This document shows positions 1 to 4,404 of a stretch of DNA of 5,127 nt, one piece after another. Each line of letters begins with the position of its first letter. Positions within the stretch are counted from its first letter, which is position 1. Location: contig JAUXRT010000562.1 of the NCBI GenBank assembly GCA_030681635.1, forward strand, positions 1 to 5,127, read 5' to 3'. The notes beneath the pieces are model-generated. The model was not told the origin of the DNA. It did no database searches and saw only the letters and a program-made list of their open reading frames with translations. The stretch is from Reyranella sp. Lineage in GTDB: Bacteria > Pseudomonadota > Alphaproteobacteria > Reyranellales > Reyranellaceae. A program made the position numbers and the translations under genes.

Positions 1-1285
1 GGGGATCGCTGGTGAGACCGAAGATCGCCATCACGCCGTCGCCGATGAACTTGTCGACCCGGCCGCCGGCCGCCTCGATGGCGTGGCCGGTGGCCCGGAA
101 ATACCGGTTGAGCAGGAACACCACGTCATAGGGCAGCTTGCCCTCGGAGATCGAGGTGAAGCCGCGGATGTCGGCAAACAGGATGGCGACGTAGTGCTCG
201 CCGCCATGGGCTTGCGGCTGGCGGCGATAGGCCTCGACCGGGCCAGCCGACGCCGGCAGCAACGGCGTCACCCGGTAGCGGCCCGGCGGCGGCCGAAGCT
301 GGCAGGCGAGGCGCACGTTGTCCGGCGCGCCGATACGGGAGAGCACCTTCTGCTCCTCCGCCGAGGCCGGCGGCAGCTTGGCCCGATCCTCGCCGCCGAT
401 GCGCACCCGGCAGGTCGAGCAGCGGCCGCGCCCGCCGCAGACCGAGGCGTGCGGAATGCCGGCGATGCGGCTCATCTCCAGAACGGTGAGCCCTGCCGCA
501 TGCGAGGCCGAGCGCCGTTCGCCATAGTTGAGGTGAACGACGCCTCCGCGGCGCTCCCAAAGCGTGCGGGCCGGGCGCGCCAGCAGGAGTACTGCGAGGA
601 GGCCGAGCGCGATGAACTGAAGCGCGTTGGCGATCGAATGGAGCGTGGCGATCTGGGCCGCCGTCGGGACGTGCACGCGCACGAAGAGCTCTTCGAGGAA
701 ACCGGGCCGTTGGGCGAGTTCGGCGACATCGCGCAGCGCAATGCCTGCTCCGCCGATGCCGGCGATCGGCACCAGCAAGGCGAAGGCGTAGAGCACCGGC
801 AACCACGCGCGGTACCAGGACCTGAGGCGCCAGGCGAAGTGCAGGCCGATGCAGGCATGCAGCCAGACGACGAGAGGCAGCGAGAACTGGCGGACGATGC
901 CGGTCCAGTCGCTGACCAGGAGCGAGCCGAGGACCCAGGGGTAGCCTGCGTCGACATTGTAGAGGTCGTGCGCGAGTCGCGTGCCGACGACGTGGATCGC
1001 GCCCAGTGGCACGATCGAAGCGCCCAGGATCCATTGCGACCATTCCCAGCGCGAAAGCCTGAGCGTCCGTCGCCGGTAAAGCGACCACAGCGCCAGGCAA
1101 AAATGCGTGAACAGTGCGCCGTAGAGCACGGTCTGGCCGACCGGGTTGTGCCAGATGAAGACGAACCAGGTCCGGCCGGCCTCGAGCACGCGCAACGAGA
1201 TCAGCCCGAGCGCGTGATTGAGCAGATGCGTGACGACATAGAAGAAAAGGACGTAGCCCGACCAGAGGCGAATCCGTCCGACCAT
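1..1285 (-). CDS. Membrane-anchored class III adenylate cyclase with 2Fe-2S ferredoxin domain (partial, C-terminus off window)
   Basis: The 428 visible residues are predicted to make cAMP from ATP at the inner face of the cytoplasmic membrane. About six hydrophobic helices are seen (roughly residues 10-30, 51-70, 83-103, 135-155, 160-182, 217-236), with His at 20, 24, 61, 98, 143 and 149 in or beside them, as in heme-b anchors of the SdhC/cytochrome b kind. A plant-type 2Fe-2S ferredoxin domain follows (about 248-340), with C283, C289, C292 (CX5CX2C) and C328. The cyclase domain starts near 365: FADIRGFTS supplies metal Asp 372, and DKFIGDGVMAIFG supplies D416 plus K412, the adenine-selecting Lys position. 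The remaining part of the catalytic domain lies beyond base 1. The ATG is 4 bases after the arsC stop with no clear Shine-Dalgarno, which suggests translational coupling. The layout recalls the redox-regulated, diheme-b-anchored CyaC of Sinorhizobium. Heme binding and redox control are inferred; the cyclase and ferredoxin calls are strong. Confidence 0.93.
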   Translation of the reverse strand, partial: MVGRIRLWSGYVLFFYVVTHLLNHALGLISLRVLEAGRTWFVFIWHNPVGQTVLYGALFTHFCLALWSLYRRRTLRLSRWEWSQWILGASIVPLGAIHVVGTRLAHDLYNVDAGYPWVLGSLLVSDWTGIVRQFSLPLVVWLHACIGLHFAWRLRSWYRAWLPVLYAFALLVPIAGIGGAGIALRDVAELAQRPGFLEELFVRVHVPTAAQIATLHSIANALQFIALGLLAVLLLARPARTLWERRGGVVHLNYGERRSASHAAGLTVLEMSRIAGIPHASVCGGRGRCSTCRVRIGGEDRAKLPPASAEEQKVLSRIGAPDNVRLACQLRPPPGRYRVTPLLPASAGPVEAYRRQPQAHGGEHYVAILFADIRGFTSISEGKLPYDVVFLLNRYFRATGHAIEAAGGRVDKFIGDGVMAIFGLTSDP

Positions 1286-1289
1286 GGTG

Positions 1290-1640
1290 CTATCTCAGCA
1301 GCGGCAACACCGCTTCGGGCGGCCGGCCGATCGCGGCACGAGGGCCCGCCACCACGATGGGCCGCTGCAGCAGGACCGGATGGGTGGCGATCGCCTTGGC
1401 GATGTCAGCCTTGCCGAGGTCGGCCTTCCTCTTGCCAAGCGCCTTGAACTCCGGCTCGCCGTCGCGGATGAGGTCATGCGGAGCGCCGCCGACGAGATCG
1501 ATCAGCTTCTCGACCTCGGCCTTGCTCGGCGGCTGTTTTAGATATTCCCGGATCGCAGGCTCGACGCCTTTCTTGCGAAGGAGCTCGAGGGTCTCGCGCG
1601 ATTTGCTGCAGCGTGGATTGTGCCAGATCGTGATCGTCAT
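1290..1640 (-). CDS. arsC: ArsC-family reductase (arsenate reductase-like, glutaredoxin-linked type)
   Basis: This 116-residue cytoplasmic thioredoxin-fold protein matches the ArsC/Spx superfamily over its whole usual length. It opens with TIWHNPRCSKSRETLELL, which carries the catalytic Cys 11. R59 (in LIRDGEPEF), R93 (in LLQRPIVV) and R106 (in AIGRPPEAV) line up with the three oxyanion-binding arginines of plasmid R773 ArsC (R60, R94, R107, with Cys 12). The known reaction is glutathione/glutaredoxin-dependent reduction of arsenate to arsenite. The NPRCSKSR form is the chromosomal YfgD-like subgroup, whose true substrate is often uncertain. No arsB, acr3 or arsR-like gene lies nearby, so a general redox role is as likely as arsenic resistance. 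It starts 21 bases after recX, with a weak ribosome site, and ends 4 bases before the cyclase start. Family call very secure; substrate not. Confidence 0.93.
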   Translation of the reverse strand: MTITIWHNPRCSKSRETLELLRKKGVEPAIREYLKQPPSKAEVEKLIDLVGGAPHDLIRDGEPEFKALGKRKADLGKADIAKAIATHPVLLQRPIVVAGPRAAIGRPPEAVLPLLR

Positions 1641-1661
1641 GGTTGAACCATGGCCGGGCGT

Positions 1662-2216
1662 TCAGCCTTCGTCCAGCGCATCGGGCGTGGCGGCATCGAC
1701 GACCTTGCGGGCAATGTCGTAGGCGAAGCCGGCACGGGCCATGGTGGCGAGATCGCGCAGGCGATGGCCCGCGCGGTGCTCGGCCAAACGATAAGGGCCG
1801 AGCCGGCGGCGGCGGGCGAGGGCGGCGGCCGCCCGCCATTCGCGCTGCGCCGGCGTCACGTCCAGTTCGATATCGAGGCCCTGCATCGCGTCGTCGAGCG
1901 TCTCGCCGCCGACCCCGGCCATTTTCAGCTTCTGCCGGGTGACCCGGCTCGACGTGCCGCGCCGGTGCAGCGAACGCGCCTTGGTCTGGGCGAAAGCCTT
2001 GTCGTCGATCACGCCGGCATCGACGAACTTGGCGACCACGGTTTCGATCGCCTGCTTGACGTCGTCCATGATCGGCGCGTCGAGCATCTTCGCCTTGGCG
2101 ACGCGCCTGTTCAGGACGCGGCGCAGGCCCTCGGCGGTGCTGGGATAGCGTTCGAGGTAGAAGGCTGCGGCGTTCTGGAGATATTTCGCGGTGATCGGAC
2201 GTGCGACCCGTTTCAC
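1662..2216 (-). CDS. recX: Regulatory protein RecX
   Basis: The 184-residue product is an all-helical RecX protein, which binds RecA filaments in the cytoplasm and limits recombinase and SOS activity. The central RecX signature is visible at about 66-100: DAGVIDDKAFAQTKARSLHR, then RQKLKMAGV. The C-terminal repeat is seen around 138-174 (LGPYR, then RDLATMARAGFAYDIARKVV). Length is within the family range. The start is GTG, supported by AGGGG seven bases upstream inside the end of the HAD gene. No recA is in view, so recX here is detached from recA and sits inside an operon with HAD, arsC and cyclase genes. It lies in the same reading frame as the HAD gene, separated only by its TGA and one codon. 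The N-terminal 40 residues, with several basic residues, are the least conserved part. Confidence 0.9.
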   Translation of the reverse strand: MKRVARPITAKYLQNAAAFYLERYPSTAEGLRRVLNRRVAKAKMLDAPIMDDVKQAIETVVAKFVDAGVIDDKAFAQTKARSLHRRGTSSRVTRQKLKMAGVGGETLDDAMQGLDIELDVTPAQREWRAAAALARRRRLGPYRLAEHRAGHRLRDLATMARAGFAYDIARKVVDAATPDALDEG

Positions 2217-2228
2217 CGTTCAGCCCCT
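2217..2228 (-). promoter_or_regulatory. recX ribosome binding site deciding a GTG start
   Basis: On the minus strand AGGGG (2228-2224) stands seven bases before the GTG at 2216. It overlaps the last codons and stop of the HAD gene. This spacing supports the GTG as the recX start and suggests that recX translation follows from ribosomes finishing the HAD gene. Confidence 0.6.
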
Positions 2229-2885
2229 GAGCGGAATGCCGACCATCGCTTCCAGCTCGGCGATCGCCTGGTCGGGATCGCCGACCTTGATGGTGCGCAT
2301 GCCCATGGCGCGCGCCGGCTTCAGGTTGATGCCGAGATCGTCGAGATAGATGCAGCTCTCCGGCGGCACGTCGAGCAGCTCGCAGGCATGACGGTAGATG
2401 AGCGGATCGGGCTTGCGCAGGCCGAGCTTGCTCGATTCCACGACATGCTCGAACAGCGTCATGATGTCGGCGACGGCCTGGGCCTTTTCCGGGCTGCGCG
2501 CCATGCCGGGGCCTTCGCCCGCCTTCATGTTGTTGGTGATGCAGGCCACCCGGAAGGCTGCCTTGCAGCGGCGCAGCGCCTCCACCATCTGCGGCCGAAT
2601 GTCGCCGCTTATCGACTGCAGGACCCGCCAGCCGTCGAGCTTGTGACCCTGCGCCAGCGCTTCGGCTTCGAACAGGTCGACGAAACCCGCGAGGGAGACC
2701 TCGCTCCGTTCCATCTTTGCCCAGGCATTTGTATCGGGATTGCGCGCATTCAGGCTGCGGATGAAATCTTTGGGAAGCCCGGCCTCGGTTTCGTAGCGTT
2801 GGAAAGCCTCGAAGGGGCTGCTCAGGATGACCCCGCCGAAGTCCAAGTGGACGGCGCGAGGGGTATTTGCAGGGCTCGTATTCAT
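2220..2885 (-). CDS. HAD-superfamily hydrolase (subfamily IA-like phosphatase)
   Basis: This 221-residue cytoplasmic protein has the four HAD motifs in order. Motif I is HLDFGGVI with nucleophile Asp 15; motif II is ITNN (T117); motif III is Lys 158 in SSKLGLRKPDP; motif IV is IYLDDLGIN with D182 and D183. A helical cap (about 22-95) sits between motifs I and II, as in subfamily I. Motif I has Gly 17 where classical phosphatases have the second, acid/base Asp. The same DxG form is known in YihX-like and ACAD10/soluble epoxide hydrolase N-domain-like members, so it is a subfamily trait and not damage. The substrate cannot be named; a small phosphorylated metabolite is the family default. It is the first gene of the minus-strand operon and diverges from the TetR gene. 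The ATG at 2885 has no obvious Shine-Dalgarno. Confidence 0.9.
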   Translation of the reverse strand: MNTSPANTPRAVHLDFGGVILSSPFEAFQRYETEAGLPKDFIRSLNARNPDTNAWAKMERSEVSLAGFVDLFEAEALAQGHKLDGWRVLQSISGDIRPQMVEALRRCKAAFRVACITNNMKAGEGPGMARSPEKAQAVADIMTLFEHVVESSKLGLRKPDPLIYRHACELLDVPPESCIYLDDLGINLKPARAMGMRTIKVGDPDQAIAELEAMVGIPLRG

Positions 2886-3004
2886 GGTGGTGCGACGGTC
2901 TTTACCTTGTTCCTGCCCTACTCGGCCCCTATCTGATGCCCTCCATAGGCGACGGCTTGGCCATTGGCCACCGATTGCCTCTACTCCGGTTTAGGAACAC
3001 GGAA
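2886..3004. promoter_or_regulatory. Divergent intergenic region with candidate TetR operator
   Basis: This 119-base spacer must hold the promoters of both the minus-strand operon and the TetR gene. A perfect 13-base inverted repeat, TGGCCA-T-TGGCCA, lies at 2958-2970; the same stretch can be read as two tandem copies of TTGGCCA (2957-2970). It is 34 bases before the TetR start, a common place for a self-regulating TetR operator. A weak plus-strand promoter-like pair is TTGTTC (2907-2912) and TATCTG (2930-2935), 17 bases apart; only the first three bases of each hexamer fit the consensus. No convincing minus-strand promoter was found by eye. The operator assignment is inferred from position and symmetry only. 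Confidence 0.35.
2993..2996 (+). promoter_or_regulatory. Ribosome binding site of the TetR gene
   Basis: AGGA lies eight bases before the ATG at 3005. It favours this start over in-frame ATGs at 2867 and 2936, which would add up to 46 residues with no TetR-like features and would overlap the start of the divergent HAD gene. Confidence 0.55.
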
Positions 3005-3676
3005 ATGAGCGAAGCAGCCTTTGTAGGGCGCGGCGATGCCGTGGCGCGTAACGACGAAGCAGAAGCGCCCAAGGTGGTCCACAGCGATGGCCGCAATCGG
3101 CGCGCGGTCGAGACGCGCCGCAAGGTGATCGCGGCGGCCAAGGCCATGATCACCGAAACCAGCACGGCGCCCACGGTCGTGGCGGTCGCCAGGCGGGCCG
3201 ATGTCTCCGTCCGGTCGGTTTTTCAGCATTTCGGCGATGTTGAGTCACTTTTCGTAACTGTCATGGACTCGATCCGGCAGGATCTCGTCGTGCCGCCGCC
3301 GGGCCCGAGCGACCGTCCGCTGGCCGTCCGCATCGCGTCGGTCGTCCAGAACCTGGCTGAAGTCTTCGACAAGATCGTGCCGCTCCGCGTCGCCGCCGGG
3401 CAGTTCGCCGGTCATCCGGCGCTGATCGAGCGCGGGCTGGCGTCCAAGCGCGAGTTGCGCGACGCCACTTTCGAGGCGTTCGCGCCTGAGTTCGCCGTCC
3501 TGAGCGAACCGGCCCGCGAGGAACTGGCCGACGCGATTGGCGCCGCCCTGTCCCTCGATGCCTGGGTCGTGCTGCGTCGCCGGGATGGTCTCAGCGTCGA
3601 GCGGGCCACGGCGGTTTGGCGGTTGACGCTGACGGCGCTTCTGGCCCACCGCTTCGCTGCACCGGCCGCGGAATAG
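3005..3676 (+). CDS. TetR/AcrR-family transcriptional regulator
   Basis: The 223-residue protein has a TetR-type DNA-binding domain at about residues 34-85. Helix 1 is ETRRKVIAAAKAMI. The helix-turn-helix reads VAVARRADVSVRSVFQHFGD, followed by VESLF, close to the family pattern of Ala-Gly-Val-Ser and Tyr/Phe-x-His-Phe. A charged leader of about 30 residues precedes it. The C-terminal helical domain (about 100-223) should hold the ligand pocket and dimer interface; it is poorly conserved, as usual, and the ligand cannot be guessed. The gene diverges from the HAD-recX-arsC-cyclase operon and points the same way as the carbamoyltransferase cassette 92 bases downstream, so it may control itself and either neighbour. 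An inverted repeat in its upstream spacer is a candidate operator. The family call is firm; the target is inference. Confidence 0.9.
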   Translation: MSEAAFVGRGDAVARNDEAEAPKVVHSDGRNRRAVETRRKVIAAAKAMITETSTAPTVVAVARRADVSVRSVFQHFGDVESLFVTVMDSIRQDLVVPPPGPSDRPLAVRIASVVQNLAEVFDKIVPLRVAAGQFAGHPALIERGLASKRELRDATFEAFAPEFAVLSEPAREELADAIGAALSLDAWVVLRRRDGLSVERATAVWRLTLTALLAHRFAAPAAE

Positions 3677-3768
3677 CTTCCCCCCGCTGGCCTCGCTGGT
3701 CCCAATTGACTTGTCGATTGGGATCAGTGACTTAGGGGCCCCTGTCCGGACAGTCCAGCGCGTTGCAA
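3677..3768 (+). promoter_or_regulatory. Spacer with palindromes upstream of the carbamoylation cassette
   Basis: This 92-base gap separates the TetR gene from the SxtJ-like gene. It holds an inverted repeat with 7-base arms, TCCCAAT (3700-3706) and ATTGGGA (3717-3723), around a 10-base loop. Two perfect palindromes sharing two bases follow: AGGGGCCCCT (3734-3743) and CTGTCCGGACAG (3742-3753). TTGACT at 3706-3711 resembles a -35 element, but no good -10 lies 16-18 bases on. The first repeat has no T-run after it, so a classical intrinsic terminator is unlikely. The cluster of symmetry just before a transcription unit suggests operator or promoter control, which is unproven. Confidence 0.35.
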
Positions 3769-4200
3769 ATGGCGACCAGCCAGCTTCATGAGGACTTTTC
3801 GCGAGAGGAGCACGTCAAGGCGGGCTCCGACCGTGGTTTCGGGTTCGTTTTCGCGGGCTTCTTCGCCATCGTGAGCGCGATCTCGCTGTGGCGGAGCGGT
3901 GCCGGATGGCATTGGGCGCTGCCGCTGGCGGCCGCCTTCCTGCTGGTGGCGCTGGTCTATCCGCGTCTGCTCGGCCCGCTCAACCGGCTGTGGCTGAAAT
4001 TCGGATTGTTGCTCTACAAGGTCATGAACCCGCTGGTCCTCGGCCTGCTGTTCTTCGTGACCATCATGCCGATCGGCCTGGTCATGCGGGCGTTCGGCAA
4101 GGATTTCCTGCGGTTGCGGCTCGACGGTGACGCCAAGAGCTACTGGATCGACCGGACCCCGCCGGGCCCGCCGCCGCAGTCGATGCGCAACCAATTCTGA
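3769..4200 (+). CDS. SxtJ-family membrane protein
   Basis: The 143-residue product has three hydrophobic helices (about 24-41, 46-66, 86-107) between a charged N-terminus and a basic, proline-rich tail (RTPPGPPPQSMRNQF). The pattern matches the SxtJ family: SDRGFGFVF before helix 1, YPRLLGPLNRLWLKFGLLLY between helices 2 and 3, MNPLVLGLLFF in helix 3, then FGKDFLRLR and SYWIDR. SxtJ was named from the cyanobacterial saxitoxin cluster, and its molecular role is unknown. Such genes typically sit beside O-carbamoyltransferases, exactly as here. The ATG at 3769 is chosen; a TTG two codons upstream is also possible, and neither has a clear Shine-Dalgarno. The next gene starts 33 bases downstream. 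The inferred role is to hold or assist the carbamoyltransferase at the membrane. Family assignment is confident, function is not. Confidence 0.87.
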   Translation: MATSQLHEDFSREEHVKAGSDRGFGFVFAGFFAIVSAISLWRSGAGWHWALPLAAAFLLVALVYPRLLGPLNRLWLKFGLLLYKVMNPLVLGLLFFVTIMPIGLVMRAFGKDFLRLRLDGDAKSYWIDRTPPGPPPQSMRNQF

Positions 4201-4221
4201 CTCTGGCAATTCTGACCTGGG
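4192..4221 (+). repeat. Imperfect 15-base tandem repeat across a stop codon
   Basis: CAATTCTGACTCTGG (4192-4206) is followed directly by CAATTCTGACCTGGG (4207-4221); 12 of 15 positions agree, including the first ten. The first copy contains the TGA that ends the SxtJ-like gene. The second copy ends just before the Shine-Dalgarno of the next gene. It looks like a small local duplication in the spacer. Confidence 0.7.
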
Positions 4222-4226
4222 AAGGA
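4221..4226 (+). promoter_or_regulatory. Ribosome binding site of the DUF5989 gene
   Basis: GAAGGA stands seven bases before the ATG at 4234. It is the best Shine-Dalgarno in the window and fixes the start of a very short gene that could otherwise be doubted. Confidence 0.7.
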
Positions 4227-4233
4227 CCGGCTC

Positions 4234-4386
4234 ATGGGCTCCGTCATCGTCGAACTCTGGGCCTTCATGCGCGAGCGCAAGAAGTTCTGGTTGCTGCCGA
4301 TCATGATCATGATGGTGATCTTCGGCGGCCTCATCGTGCTGACCAAGGGCTCGGCGATCGCTCCCTTCATCTACACGCTGTTTTAA
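4234..4386 (+). CDS. DUF5989/SxtK-like small membrane protein
   Basis: This 50-residue protein is easily missed because of its length. It has a short basic N-terminus (ELWAFMRERKKFWLLPI), one membrane helix (about 18-37, rich in Ile, Met and Val) and the ending APFIYTLF. The ELW-F-R-RKKFWLLP start and the Ser-x-x-APFIYTLF end are the hallmarks of DUF5989, the family of the small protein SxtK from saxitoxin clusters. Function is unknown. It lies between an SxtJ-like gene (33 bases upstream) and a carbamoyltransferase (18 bases downstream), the usual company of the family, and it has a good ribosome site. By the positive-inside rule the basic N-terminus is probably cytoplasmic. A structural or tethering role within a membrane carbamoylation complex is a reasonable guess, not a demonstrated fact. 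Confidence 0.88.
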   Translation: MGSVIVELWAFMRERKKFWLLPIMIMMVIFGGLIVLTKGSAIAPFIYTLF

Positions 4387-4404
4387 GCGGAGCAGGCCAG
4401 TAGC

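Noticed and set aside
83..1447. Long open plus-strand frame (454 codons) opposite the cyclase and arsC
   Set aside because: Its translation is low-complexity, rich in Arg, Ala, Asp and Glu, with no recognisable domain. It is the antisense shadow of well-recognised genes, typical of GC-rich DNA.
1138..1625. Shared WHNP tetrapeptide in ArsC (residues 6-9) and in the cyclase anchor (residues 45-48)
   Set aside because: The flanking residues are unrelated and the folds differ, so this is taken as coincidence and not shared ancestry.
1650..2936. Open plus-strand frame of 428 codons opposite recX and the HAD gene
   Set aside because: The minus-strand genes have clear family motifs throughout. The plus-strand product resembles the His/Asp/Arg-rich antisense readings common at high GC, with no domain or ribosome site.
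2867..3004. Upstream extension of the TetR gene to ATG at 2867 or 2936
   Set aside because: The extra residues do not look like TetR sequence and would overlap the promoter region and the divergent HAD start. The ATG at 3005 has AGGA at good spacing.
3700..3723. Intrinsic terminator after the TetR gene
   Set aside because: The stem has only 7 pairs, mostly A/T in the inner half, with a 10-base loop and no following T-run.
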